In this document: piece by piece, positions 20,577-33,442 of the stretch
Numbering within the stretch: position 1 is the stretch's first letter
Layout: every line of letters begins with the position of its first letter
Source: Aureobasidium sp. EXF-3400
Lineage: Eukaryota > Ascomycota > Dothideomycetes > Dothideales > Saccotheciaceae
Assembly: GCA_024195585.1 (NCBI GenBank)
Contig: SWBL01000087.1
Coordinates: 91,915-155,914, forward strand
DNA: 64,000 nt
Reading direction: 5' to 3'
Notes under the pieces: model-generated
Told to the model about the DNA's origin: nothing
Database searches by the model: none
The model's input: the letters and a program-made list of their open reading frames with translations, nothing else
Made by a program: the position numbers and the translations under genes

Positions 20577-21310
20577 GGCTATATTGTGAGAGGTGGGAAG
20601 TTGTTTGGATAAAGTCGCGATGGCTTGGTTTGTTCGCCGCTGATCGCTTTGCCATGCATGTTTTTTTGTCACCTCCACATTTTCTTCTCCACGCACTTTC
20701 CCCGCAATACAACGAGTCATAAAATTCCGTCTTGGCATCTCTCCTCCCCTTCAGCGGACATTGGAAGAGTGTTGACCATCCCCTGGCTCTTCTACAAGTC
20801 TTCGAGAGACCGCGGTTGATCTTCAGAGAGCCTACATCGTTTTTCAAAGCATACTACCCTGCTTCAGAGCGAGTTAGGACAATGGAATATGCTCGTCATC
20901 AAAACATACATTTGCTATTCCCGCTTCTCGTCGGCCTTTGATGTCAAAGTTAACCTCGCCTCATCTTTTACCCGGGGCCGAATGACCTGCCACCTCCAGA
21001 TATTGCTCCACATTCGGTAACTGCAGCCAAGATCTGTCTTGGTTCCTGTCTATCACGGTCTGCAGGTTGATCCCATGTCTAAGCCATGCCATGTCAGTAT
21101 GCAGATCACGACCTTATTCACTTTACCCAGAATACCCGGTACATCCATCGTCTATCCAGGCCATCTCCAGATCGATACGAAAGTATGGCATTGCCTGAAT
21201 GCTGTCAGGTGGGGTATGCGAGCGAGGGACCTAGTATAAGTAGTTGGCGGTGACCACATAGACCTCGATGTTGATCATTCTTGCACGTCTTTGCAGATGA
21301 CAGGGCAATC
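20577..21310. promoter_or_regulatory. Divergent region with TATA and CreA-like sites upstream of GH115
   Basis: TATAAG at 21235-21240 lies 76 bp before the GH115 start. SYGGRG-type sites, the consensus for the carbon-catabolite repressor CreA, occur at 20972-20977 (CCGGGG) and 21209-21214 (GTGGGG). Such short sites are common by chance, so binding is only suggested by the nature of the downstream gene. Confidence 0.35.
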
Positions 21311-24300
21311 ATGATATCAATACGACCACTACTATCATTACTATCTCTCGCCGGTACGGCGCTGGCAATCGGCCAGAATGCAACCATCGCTTTCAATGCC
21401 TCGGCCGGCTCGCATGAGTTGACTTCGGGAGGCTCTTCGGTTCAGATCATGGCAGACACGCATGACTGGCCTGCTGTACTGAAGGCCGCCCATGACTTGT
21501 CCCAAGACTTTGGTAGAGTCACTGGCACCAATGGATCTGTCGTTCTCTCCAACACTTCTGATACATCTGGTGTACCTGCCTACAATGCCGGCTCGTACTT
21601 CAGCAGCAACCCCAACAATGCCTCGATGATCTTCAATATCACCAACCTGACTACGTTTAGTACTACTGGTTCTGGGGCAAAAGGAGGAGTCATCATTGCG
21701 GGAACGATTGGAAACTCTTCGCTCATTGATATGCTGATCAAGAGCGGCAAGATTGATATCTCAGCCATCGATGGTACCTGGGAGGCGTTCACTTCCACTG
21801 TAGTGTCGAACCCCATGGACGGCGTGGCTAAAGCTTTGGTAATCGCCGGCAGCGACAGAAGAGGAACAGTCTATGGTCTGTACGACGTGTCAGAACAAAT
21901 CGGTGTCTCGCCATGGTACTTCTGGGCCGACTCGCCTCCGCAGAAGCACGATTGTATCTACGCCATGAACATCACTAAGGTGCAGCCATCTCCATCGGTC
22001 AAGTACAGAGGCTTCTTCCTAAATGACGAGGCCCCAGCTCTGACTGGATATGTCAACGAGAAGTTTGGTTTCACCCAGTATGGCTCGAACTTTGGCGCCG
22101 ACTTCTACCACACGGTTTTCGAACTTTTGCTTCGTCTTAGAGCAAATTACCTCTGGCCAGCTCAGTGGAACTCAATGTTTAATGTCGATGACCCGAGAAG
22201 TCAGGCCATGGCAGATGCTTATGGTATTGTCATGGGTACCTCGCACACCGAGCCTATGATGAGATCTACCAAGGAGTGGAGTGTATTTGGCCATGGAACG
22301 TGGTCATTTGGTAGCAATAACGCTTCCCTCATTCCATTCTTTGTCGAAGGTGCCGAGAGAACGCGCCCTTATGAGGGTGTCATTACGATGGGCATGCGTG
22401 GCTCAGGAGATACCGCACTTTCAGCTGGTATCGAAACCGCGCTCTTGGAAAACGTTGTCTCTACTCAGCGTGACATACTTGCTCAAGTCTTCGGCAATGC
22501 TAGTGTCCAGGATCCTGCCGCTGTGCCTCAGTTATGGTGTTTGTAAGTTCTTATCCCTGATTTGTTGTGGAGAGATCCAGCCTCCATCACACTGCCGAGA
22601 TCTATTTGAGATCATGAAGGACCGTTCCAGACCGTATTCTGCAGTGAGATAGACGCTACAGTATACTGTTCTTGGCTTGAGACATACATGCTAATTTTAC
22701 TGGTGCTTTAGGTACAAGGAAGTGCAGGGCTACTACGAAGCAGGCATGACCGTTCCTGAAGACATTACCCTCCTCTGGACAGACGACAACTGGGGAAATA
22801 TTCGAAGACTTCCTGTTGGAAATGAGACATCGAGAAGCGGAGGCGCTGGCGTCTACTACCACTTCGACTATGTCGGTGATCCGAGAGACTATAAATGGAT
22901 CAACACGGTCCTAAATCAGAAGACGTGGGAACAGATGCATCTTGCGTACGAAAGACAGGCAAGACAGATATGGGTTGTCAACGTGGGAGACCTTAAACCT
23001 CTCGAGCTGCCCATCTCCCACTTCTTCGACCTTGCATATGACATCAACCGTTGGAACAAAGATAGTACTCCCGAATGGCTCGAGCTCTGGGCATCTCGTG
23101 AGTTTGGTCCTGAGGTCGCGGCGCAGACGGGAGCTATCATGAACACATACTCTATCCTTGCTGGCCGCAGAAAGTTCGAAGAGGTCGATCCGAACACTTA
23201 CAGTTTGATTAACTATGACGAAGCTAACAAGGTTCTGGCTGAATGGACAACTCTACAAGAGAAAGTCCAAAGCATTCTCGATGGACTACCTGTGGCCACA
23301 CAGCCAGCCTTCTTCGAGATGGTCTATCACCCTGTCACGGCTGCCCGTACTTACTACGATATCATGATTTCGGCTGCCAAGAACAATGTCTACGCACAGC
23401 AAGGACGTACCTCTACGAATGCTATGGCACAACATGTACAGAACCAATTCTCATACGACCACCAGCTTTCAAAGTCTTACAATGGATTACTCAACGGAAA
23501 GTGGAACCACATGATGGACCAGACACACATTGGCTACACGTACTGGCAACAACCCATGAGACAAGCTTTGCCCCCTCTTCAATACGTTCAAATGGCCGAG
23601 AGAGCCTTGATCGGTGATCTAGGTGTTGCTGTTGAAGGTTCTAACGCCACAGTACCTGGTGATGACAGATTCCACTCGCTTTCATCCATGACATTGTATC
23701 TTCCAACTTTTGATCCTTACGGACCTGCTCGTTGGATCGATGTCTTCCACACTGGTACTCAACAGATTACCTGGAACGTTCAGTCTAGCGTCCCTTACCT
23801 GAACTTCACACAAAAGACCGGCACACTGTCTCCGAACGGCACCACAGACACTCGCATCTGGGTTTCTGTTGACTGGTCAAAGGTCGCTCCTGGTGCAATC
23901 AACTCAACCACTATCAACATCACTAGCTCTTCCAACTATGGCACTCAGTACAGCGTACCCCAGGTTGTAATTGCCTACAACCACACTGTTGTTCCATCGA
24001 ACTTTACCAATGGCCACGTCGAGTCTGATCGCACTGTCTCCATCGAAGCAGAGCACTACTCGTCCATCTCAAACGGTGGCAACTCTTCAGTCTCGTATGA
24101 GGTGATTCCTGGATTGTCGCGTACGCTTTCAGGCGTCACTCTATTCCCTGTGACTGCAGGTTCTCTCACCACGGCGACTGCCCCTGCTCTTGAGTATGAC
24201 TTCTACACCTTCACTAATTTGAGCTCTGGAGTCCTGATGGACCAAAACATGGGCACTAGCACCATGTACACCCCCAACACTGTCAACGTCACGTTATTCC

Positions 24301-24605
24301 TGGGCACTTCTCTCAACACCGACCCCGATCGACCCCTTCGCTATGCTGTGCAGCTTGACGATCAAGAACCGCAAACGAGGCATTACATCATAGATCAACC
24401 AGCAGGTGCTAACCCTACTGGTTGGTTGACTGCCGTTGCAGACGTAATTTGGTACAACACAACCACTTTCCACTACTCGGGTCCTGGAGCACATAAGCTG
24501 AAGATCTGGCAGCTGGAGCCAACCGTTGTGCTTCAGAAAATTGTGGTTGATCTTGGTGGTGTGAGAAAGAGTTATCTTGGCCCTCCTGAAAGTTACAGGG
24601 TATGA
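21311..24605 (+). CDS. Secreted GH115 xylan alpha-1,2-glucuronidase
   Basis: Two exons (21311-22542, 22712-24605) give 1041 aa, the usual size for the family. GH115 enzymes remove (4-O-methyl-)glucuronic acid from glucuronoxylan. A signal peptide is clear (LLSLLSLAGTALA, cleavage before IGQ). Recognisable stretches include GSDRRGTVYGLYDVSEQIGV, SPWYFWADSPPQK, FFLNDEAPALTGYVNEKFG, YLWPAQWNSMFNVDDP and TLLWTDDNWGNIRRLP. The C-terminal part (about 760-1041) is beta-rich, as in the known accessory domains. Many NxS/T sites fit a secreted glycoprotein. The start at ATG 21311 is chosen over upstream in-frame sequence because it begins the signal peptide. The intron (169 bp) is longer than most in this window. 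Confidence 0.95.
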
Positions 24606-25563
24606 GCAATGACATAGATAATGATGATTATTGTGGAGTAGTGTCATGTTTTGTTATACGATGATGAAATGCTTAAGATCAAAACATTCTCGCGATCGTT
24701 ACTTGTCTTGATAATGAGGTCACTGAAAAAAAAATTCGATGCAGCAATGCAAGAGCGCTTGAGTGAAACCAGTCGTTACCTTCCTTCTTCAATTACACAA
24801 ACTCCTACCAGTCTTTCAAGTTTCAGGGGCGACCCTGGTAGGCAGTTTCCCTCGAGTACTTTTCCAAAGCGCTTCCCCTTCGACCTTTCTTTCCTTCCAA
24901 ATCGTCACCTTATTCACTTTTCTCGCGTCTCATTTTGGTGGTATGCAATTCTTCACGATGCACGATAACTTCCAAGAGTCGTTCAACAATTCTCTCCGAA
25001 GATATGATGCTTGCGAATAGCCAATCTACCCGTCTGCATTCACATAGGAATTTCGAAGCACGGCTATCCGGCAGTTTTTGAGGACATCACCACTGTCCAC
25101 ATGCCAAATCATCATGAACATGAGAAGTCATGCTTTCAAGAAACTCCATTAGGTCGGTATCCGAGAGATTGCAATCTGGACTTGAATCGTTGTTTACTCC
25201 GTGCGTTCAGCTCTAAGGGTCTTCAGCTGAGAACTAAATCCCGAGGGACGCCACATCAAATCGACCACTCTCCACGTGTGTACTTTGATCCGATTCAGAA
25301 TCTTGGATAATGACCACTTGCTCAAAGGAGACGAAATTCCATCTAGTCAAGAGCTGGAGTACACTACGGCATTGCTCACTAGCAAGATACCATGGTTCCT
25401 CCTCGCGGATGTGTTGGTATCCGAGCAGGCAAACAAAGACAGGACGGTCATGTCCGGACCTTGATGCTAGGAAATCTTAAGGAATCCTTCAGCAAAGTGT
25501 ATAAGACCATGCTGATGGCCTGCTTAAGGTCGAACACATCTCAAACATCAAGCCCCGCCCAAG
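24606..25563. other. Intergenic; promoter of the secreted protein gene
   Basis: No gene seen. A TATAA element at 25500-25504 stands 60 bp before the next start codon. Several overlapping frames around 24650-25460 lack domain signal. Confidence 0.5.
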
Positions 25564-27202
25564 ATGCGTTCGTTCTTTACATTGCCCGTCCTAGCCGCAG
25601 TTGTTGCAGCTGCACCCAGACCACAAGACATCGACTTCGATCAGGTCGAACAGGCTGCGGATCCAGTCATCATTACTCCTGCCATCGATGTTGCTACTCA
25701 AGTAGCAACAGTAGCAGCTGTCACCGAACAGGCTGCCGCAGCCTCTGCCGCTGTCTCTGCAGAACCCGCTGTTAACAGTGCGTTACCAGTTAACGAGCGG
25801 GACCTCGTTGGCAGAGACTCGGCCTGCGCAAAACAGAAACCTGGAAATGGACCAGTTGCTAGCCCTGACACACCAGAGGCCTTTCTCGCACTTGGTCAGT
25901 TGTCCGTGAGTCCAGTCCAGTCTACTTCTATGTATGCTCTAAGCATAACTGACCTTTAAAAGAGCATGAGCACAGCCGTCGCTACACCTTACGGCTACTC
26001 CCAAGTGTTCGCCAACCAGAATGCTTCTCTCAGTGCCAGCGCGTACATGGGTCTATACACTCTGAACAGTTATGATGTCCCCGGGTGTCAGTCAATCTGT
26101 GATCAGAATTCTGGATGTGTTGCGTTCAACATGTACGCAGAGCGGGACCCGACTGTGAACCCAGACCCATCGCAGTGTCCCAATCCAGCCAGTACCACCA
26201 ACTACAAGGTATGTAATGTTCCAAGGCTCAAGAAATATGAGACTCACATTTGCAGTGTACTATCTGGGGCGCACCTGTGTTTCAGGAACAAGCAAATAAC
26301 TTCGGTCAATGGCGCGCTTCTTTCCAAGTTGTTATTGCTGCATCGAATGCATACAACAAAAACGCACCTCCACCTTCCGTCGCTGGCTTTACCGATCCTG
26401 TTGGCTTGGGAGGTGCCACCAATGCTCCCTTGGACTCCAATGGCAAAAATACTTTTATGGGCAGCAAGTTCTTCCCCTTTTCGCAGCAGCAGGGCTTCAC
26501 CCTCGAGTCCTGTACCAGCGCCTGTACAGCACAGACCGCTTACAACAAAGCTCATCCTAACAAGGATGGCAGCTTTATGACTTGTGCTTTCGTGAATGGA
26601 TACGTCCTTTCGAGAAATGGTGTTCCTCAGGGTCTTTACTGCTCTATGTACAATCAGACATGGGCTACATCTTACGCCACCAACTACGTGAGTACATTAA
26701 CAACGGAATGACGGCTATGGCTTGTTCTAACCATCACGTGCAGGGCCAATACCGCGGTTCAGTCAGATACACTGTCAGCAACAGCTATGCATACTCCGTT
26801 GTCACTCGCCCCACGATCCCTGCAGGTATCTACTGTCCCCAAGGGTTCTCAGAAGCCAACAAGTCTTGCGGAAAATACTCTCTGGTGCCTTCTTCCCTGG
26901 CCGTCATCCCGTCGATCTTCAATACATCGGGCAATATGTCGACCTGTGGACTATATTGTCTGGCCAACCCTGGTTGTCTCGCATGGTCTACGTTTGACAA
27001 TGAGTTGTCGTGGCCATACGAAGAGGACGACTCGGCTACTCCACCGCGTTGTCAATTCTACACCCAGAGCGTGGCTGATATCATTGATGAGTACGATTAC
27101 CAGGAGTGGCTCTATAATCTTGATGGCTCATATGCTACCTTGTTTGACTATGATTGCTTTGATACGCAAGGTAACCTCTGCGGAGAGCCACAGCAGAGGT
27201 AG
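25564..27202 (+). CDS. Secreted Cys-rich fungal protein, function unknown
   Basis: Four exons (25564-25905, 25963-26208, 26256-26687, 26744-27202) give 492 aa, all joined in phase 0. A signal peptide (MRSFFTLPVLAAVVAAAP) is followed by a dibasic-like processing region and Ala/Val-rich spacer to about residue 95. The mature part has regularly spaced cysteines in segments such as VPGCQSICDQNSGCVAFNMY and SCTSACTAQTAY. The last is NMSTCGLYCLANPGCLAW, which resembles PAN/Apple-like repeats. This matches a family of extracellular Pezizomycotina proteins that I recognise only as hypothetical. A cell-wall or glycan-binding role is possible but unproven. Confidence 0.85.
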
Positions 27203-27651
27203 GGTAGAGGATAAGCGTTTGTTGACACAGACACTTAATTGTTTAATTCTAGATAATGTAATATTTAATCGTCAGCTGTACCTCGGTATTTCGAATACTT
27301 CCTTAGTTTCTATGAATTGATCTAGCCGGTGATAGAAGCCTAGCGCTCTACGCGAGCATAAAAGACACGACCATCGAAGCATGGAACAAAGCTAATAGCA
27401 CACATGCGACAAGCAACTGGACACCCGCGACTTGGACGAGCTGAAAAGCACTAAAATCAGCCTCGGCAGGGTCTCAACGGCGTGGCTTGCTAGTGAGATA
27501 CTACCCGGACAAGACGAGTCAGATAGCTCCTATTAGTCTGCAATATCATCCAAGCTAGCCCAGCCTCTGTTCACATACATCTCTTACTCTGTATCGATTG
27601 ATATTGTTCTTGTCTTCGGCCTATCTGCTCAACCTGCCTGAGGATCAGAAG
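27203..27651. other. Intergenic, no gene seen
   Basis: 3' flank of the secreted protein gene and the short promoter of the ureohydrolase gene. Confidence 0.6.
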
Positions 27652-29082
27652 ATGCTGTTTGGATGGGCTGTTCTGCTGCAACTTGTGTGGATATTATTGG
27701 CGCTGGCAGAGCATCATATTGATCATGCAGCCATACAAGCCCAAGAACGCGAGTTAGCCAGGAAATGGGGTCGTCCTGTAAGTCTTAAGATCCCCATCTG
27801 TTGATATCAATCGTTTCCAAGTCCGCAGAACGCTGTATTCCAGAAAGAGAGATGTATGCTAACATTCTTGGTGGTTCAGGCAAGCTTTGCTGGCTTGGTC
27901 ACTTTTGCTCATTTACCCTATACGCAGTGCTTGAACAGCTTGCGGCACAAGTATGATGTAGCGATCATAGGCGCGCCATTTGATACTGGAACCACTTACC
28001 GCAGCGGTAGGCATTGAGATTGTATCATGTTACCGAGTACAAGACACTGACGGTTGGTTTTTTCAGGCGCAAGATTCGGCCCCAGAGCCATCCGACAAGC
28101 ATCGATGCGGCAAACAGCCTATCGAGGCTTCAATGCACGAGCAAGTATAAACCCATATAGATCGTGGGCTCGAGTCCTGGATTGTGGAGATATCCCCATA
28201 ACGCCGCTGGATAACCAAGTAGCGATGAGACAAATGTCAGAGGCATACATGGAGCTAGGGTCTCGAGTGCCTGCTTTTGATGCTGAAAAAACGCGCGATG
28301 GTGTTGACGAGGAGTATGCGAGATATCCCAAATTGGTCACCTTGGGAGGTGATCATTCCGTTGCCTTGCCAGCCTTGAGAGCGCTTCATGAGCTGTATGA
28401 GAAGCCGATTGCTGTAGTGCATTTTGATGCTCATTGTGATGTGAGTATTTATTCCTGACTCGTCAGCTGTCAAACGCTTAACATTGAGATTCGATAGACC
28501 TGGCCCGGCCTCAAGCAAGAGGACGATGAGTACTGGTTCAGTGAGCAGGCCAATTACAACCACGCTTCAGTCTTCTGGAACGCAGCTCAAGAAGGACTGT
28601 TAGCGAATGGATCTTGCACCCACGCAGGACTCAGGAGTCGCTTGACAGGAACGAGTTTCCAAGACTATGAAAATGACGTACAACAGGGTTTTATGCAGAT
28701 TGAGGTTGACGATATCGACCGATGGGGCGTTGAGGGTATTGCTGAAAAGATCATAGCCAGGGTAGGTACAAAGATTCCAGTGTATCTCAGCATCGACATA
28801 GACGTCCTCGATGTGGCGTTTGCGCCGGCAACTGGCACCCCTGAGGCAGGTGGTTGGTCGACCAGGGAACTGATTAGAATATTGAGAGGCGTTGAAGGGT
28901 TGAATGTTGTTGGTGCGGACATCGTCGAAGTGGCACCTGCTTATGATGGTGCGGGCGAGCCTACGTCTATCGCGGCTGCACAGATCGTTTACGAGGTTGT
29001 GACCAGTATCGTGAAGAGAGGGTTAACAGCAGACGCCAATGATAGCAAAGCACAAAAGCATCACCTCAGAGATGAGCTTTGA
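27652..29082 (+). CDS. Agmatinase-like ureohydrolase with signal peptide or anchor
   Basis: Four exons (27652-27777, 27880-28006, 28067-28440, 28498-29082) give 403 aa. The arginase/agmatinase fold is shown by GAPFDTGTTYRSGARFGPRAIR, the metal-ligand blocks GGDHS, HFDAHCD and SIDIDVLD, and the terminal GADIVEVAPAYD. The enzyme would hydrolyse a guanidino compound such as agmatine to release urea with two Mn ions. The usual DPxxxPGTGTPE stretch is DVAFAPATGTPE here: Pro after Asp is Val and the following Gly is Ala. The metal aspartates remain. The N-terminus (MLFGWAVLLQLVWILLALAE) is a signal peptide or membrane anchor, as in a secreted subgroup of fungal agmatinases. The substrate is unproven. 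Confidence 0.92.
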
Positions 29083-30435
29083 CGTGGTTGTATTCGGCAA
29101 AGACATCAAAATTGAGAGCCCATCGATTACTGAATGGATCCGTGTATGCCATCTATTACGCGTTGTGACAGCTCACATTGAGGATTGGTTCTGATAGATA
29201 TTCTTGATCTGTCGTCCGGATCGCGCAGGAATGTGGCCGCGGATGCACACTGGACAGTCGAGGTCAACACAAGCTCGGTCTGAGGGACCTTGAGCAAGTC
29301 AGGCGTGCCGACAATTGGTCTGGATTGTTCTTGGTAGCGAGCAATGAGCACATGAAGATGCTGTCAGCTTCTGCAGCAAGCCGTGAAGGCCAATTGGTAC
29401 TGTATCACATTGGGTTGAGTGTGGTAACGGCAAAGTACATGCAGATAGATTGGTGATGTTGTGCGGAGTGAGGGACAGGTGAAGGGCGGTGAGGATGGCA
29501 GCAACAAAGATTGTGGAATGGTCAGCATTCATTCTGCAAGCGATGATGAAGTTGATGCAAAGGAGTTTATGCGGGAGGTGGAGAGGCGAGCCGTCACAAA
29601 GTCGTAGAGAGTGGTTGAGTGGAAGGGCAGATCCGAACGTGTGGTTTTGGGTGCATGGAGACCCGCGCGGAAGTGGGAGATGGGCACCAAGCGACAGCCA
29701 CAAGCGCGTTAGATGCGGAGGGTGTGCATGAAAGCTGCAGCCACGGCCTGTCGAGGCCTGTGACGAGAATGCAAGATGCACAGGTTGCCTGCTGCTAGAG
29801 TCACGTTAACTCGACGTTGGAGACGAAGAGATGGACGATGAGTATTTGGCAATCGTGTTTACGAATCAGCTAGGACGCGTCAGGGAGAGCGACAGCTGAC
29901 CGCCTCACAGCCCTATTCAGTGGAGATGGAGGGCAATAGGCAGATTTAGAGTTTGGGCTTCTGGATGTGGTATGCAGCACATGTGGACGATAAGCAAGCT
30001 GAGAAGTTGTTTTGCGGCCGGAGTGAAAAGTAACTGGTCGCGTGCAGTTGTTGGAAGGAATAGATTGATGGGGAAAATCGGTCATCTGCGCCCATAAACC
30101 TGGTCCGAAAGCGTTACTATAGAGCAGGAACGAGCGAGAGATTGGCTAGCTTGGGCCCCGGCTACCGGATCGATCATCGCCACTGCAATCGGCTTGCATG
30201 GCGTACCTGAAGACGCCGCCCTCAAGGTCTTTCCATTTTGTAACTTGCTACCTCTACAACCCCCCCGGAGTGCAATAGACGGCAGTAGAAGATGCTGACT
30301 ACTCTCGAGTGGTGGCAATTGTAATCCTCGACTCGTCCATCATCTTCGTCCCTTCGCTTTTTGTTCTGCTTTTTGTCCCGCCCAAGACACTCCCGAACCG
30401 AGGGCTTTTCCACCCTGGTCACCACCTTCCTCATT
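29083..30435. other. Long intergenic region, no gene seen
   Basis: 1.35 kb between the ureohydrolase and the ABC transporter. The longest frames are His/Ser/Leu-rich and look compositional. No RNA gene or repeat was recognised. Confidence 0.55.
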
Positions 30436-33400
30436 ATGGACTCAGCACCCCTCGATAATCCCACGGCTACAGTCTACATGAAACACCACCGCCATGGTCA
30501 TTGGGTTGCCGAGCATAAAGCCCAGCGTCTTCTGTCCATTGTACACTTCGCATACCCCATCGTACTGCTCGTCTTCTTCCTCACCACCTTCACCGTTCGC
30601 AGCATCGTGACTGCCAGGAGTAACGGACCCGACGATACCAAGTCCGAACCGCAACTGGGCCCTGGCGGCAAGCCTTTGCCCAAGAAAAAAGCACCCGTCG
30701 ACAATACCAAGAATACTGTCCTTGATTTTAGCAGACCCCGCAAGTTGCTCTTCCAGTGGTTGTCTCTGGCAGCAACTCTCACTCTCGCTGGCAATGCCGT
30801 CACTGTAATAGTTCATGCCCTGTATGCGCGTAACGAAGAATGGTGGTGTGGCCAAGCCACAGTTGTAAGCCAGTTCAGCAAAGACACACATCTCCCTGCC
30901 TCTACTAAGTATTCTATAGGTCTACATTGTGGGCGCATTCATGGTTTACACTCTGATGCTCATCTCCATTTTTGATACGCAACCCTCTCCCACTTGGGCC
31001 CATGCTTCATCATGGGCTCTCGCCGCCGCAATGGAAGTCCTTCTCCTCGCTTCTTCGTTCGCTCTTTATACCCATGCACATCACGAACCCAAGGTCGGAG
31101 ACCCGTCAGGAGGTCACCTGGAAAGAGAAATGACCGAGTGGGAAATTACTGAAGTCACATTGGATTTGGTCCGCATCATCCTGCTCTTAGCCCTCGTGGC
31201 ATTCTACATTCTTTTCGTCACCCTGCACGCGAGAAGCCAAAGAAAGCAGAGCGACGACCAGGCTTCTACAAGCGAAACCACCGGACTCCTTGCTGAAGAT
31301 CGTGCCGAGGCTGGTGCCGTCAATGGATCTGCCAACGGAGCTAATGGATATGGTGCCACTCAGCCAAATGGTCACAACAAGCCGAAAAAGGCTGCAGACG
31401 CCCCTGCTGGTTGGGAAAAGCCAACGACAACACCTTCTAGAAGTTGGTGGGAATACATCAGAGGTTACTCCCTGTTCTTCCCATATCTCTGGCCTTCCAA
31501 AGACCGCAGGTTACAAATTGCTGTCGTCATATGTTTCGCCATCATGCTTGTTCAACGCGGTATCCAGTTTTTGGTGCCTGTCCAGGCTGGCAAAATAACT
31601 GATGATCTTGCCGATGAAGACAAACCTGGTATGCCTTGGAAAGCCATCTGCCTCTACATCTTCTACCGCCTTCTTCAGGGGAATAACGGCCTGCTCGGTG
31701 CGACTCGATCCATCATTTGGATCCCGGTCAGTCAATACTCTTTCCGCGAGCTCTCAGTTGCCTCCTTCGAACACGTGCATAGTCTGAGCTTGGATTTCCA
31801 TCTGGGTAAGAAGACTGGCGAGGTTCTATCCGCTCTGGGCAAGGGTAACGCTATCAACAACTTCCTCGAATCGGTTACATTCCAAGTTATCCCCATGCTG
31901 GTTGACCTGTTTGTCGCCATTGGTTATTTCTTGATCAAATTCGACGTCTACTATGCACTGATTGTCGCTGTTGTCACGTTCTGGTATATTTACCTGACCA
32001 TTCGCATGGCCCAATGGCGTGCCGAGATTCGCAGACAGATGGTGAACTCAGACAGAGAAGTTGATGCTGTTAAGAATGACTCCATGGTCTCATACGAGAC
32101 TGTCAAATACTTCAACGCCGAAGCGTACGAGTTCAACAGATACCGTGAGGCTGTCGACAAATATCAGAAGGCAGAATATTCGGTTGTCCTCTCATTGAAC
32201 TTCATGAACGTCACACAAAACATGGTCTTCATGGTTGGTTTGATGGTCGCAAGTTTTGTTGCTGCTTACCAAGTCACTACTGGCCAACGCAGTGTCGGTA
32301 AATTTGTGGTTCTGTTGACATATATGGCTCAGTTGCAGGGACCACTGAACTTCTTTGGCACCTTCTACCGCATGATCCAGAGTGCCATGATCAATTCCGA
32401 GCGCATGCTTGAGCTGTTCAAAGAGCAGCCAACCGTTGTAGATGCTCCAGGAGTCACGACTTTGCCTAGCTGCGAAGGTGATGTCCGCTTCAACGACGTT
32501 CACTTCGCCTACGACTCCCGCAAGCCTGCTCTCAAGGGCCTGGACTTCCATTGTAAGCCTGGTACCACAACTGCTCTGGTTGGAGAATCTGGCGGCGGCA
32601 AGTCGACTGTCTTCCGTCTGCTTTTCCGCTTCTACAACTCTGAGTCTGGCACAATCCAAATCGATGGTCATGATGTTGCCGACGTATCTATCGACAGTGT
32701 CCGCAGACACATCGGTGTTGTTCCTCAAGACACAGTCCTCTTCAACGAAACGCTAATGTACAACCTCAAGTACGCCAATCCTGCAGCCAGCGATGAGGAT
32801 ATCTACGAAGCCTGCAAAGCCGCCTCGATCCACGAAAAGATCCTCTCATTCCCTGACGGCTACAACACCAAGGTTGGCGAGCGTGGTCTTCGTCTCTCTG
32901 GTGGTGAGAAGCAGCGTGTCGCAATCGCTCGTACCATTATCAAGGATCCTCGCATTATTCTGCTCGATGAAGCTACTGCTGCTCTGGACACTGAGACCGA
33001 GGAACACATCCAGGAGGCTCTCATGACTCTTGCCCAAGGCAGAACTATGCTCGTGATTGCGCATCGTCTTTCTACTATCACCATGGCTGATCAGATCTGT
33101 GTTCTTCACGAAGGTCGTGTTGCTGAGCGTGGAACACACCAGGAGTTGCTTGATATGAAGGGCAAGTACCACTCGATGTGGCGCAAGCAAGTCCGCGCCC
33201 AGAGAGCAGCTGAGGAAGCAAAGGTACTCAAGGACAAAGCCGAAAGATTGCGAAGAGAAAGCCGAAGTGGTGAAGTACCACAAGAAGGTGATAACTCGGC
33301 CGGCAGCAGCGAAGATGAGAAAGAGAGACAACGAAGCGCACAAAAGTCTCAGAACATGCAGGCTCCTGTCGATGCTGGTGAAGCTCCTACAGAACTTGCA

Positions 33401-33442
33401 CGACAGCAAGAAGGAAGCAGCAAACCTCCTGGGCACCCCTGA
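30436..33442 (+). CDS. Hmt1/ABCB6-like ABC half-transporter
   Basis: Two exons (30436-30864, 30920-33442) give 983 aa. The extra N-terminal membrane domain (about five helices, residues 35-260) is the hallmark of the Hmt1/ABCB6 branch. The first 300 residues include a linker rich in Asn/Gly. The six-helix core begins near YLWPSKDRRLQIAVV. The nucleotide-binding domain shows Walker A GESGGGKST (about 698), signature LSGGEKQR (about 801) and Walker B ILLDEA (about 823). These transporters sit in vacuolar or related membranes and move phytochelatin/glutathione-metal complexes or similar conjugates. The substrate here is inferred from family only. A Lys/Glu-rich C-terminal tail of about 90 residues follows the NBD. 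Confidence 0.95.

Noticed and set aside
29299..29781. 160-codon minus-strand frame between the ureohydrolase and transporter genes
   Set aside because: The product is His/Leu/Ser low complexity with no start context, splice partners or domain. It is probably compositional.
32192..32728. 178-codon minus-strand frame
   Set aside because: It is antisense to the ABC transporter core, with no family signal.
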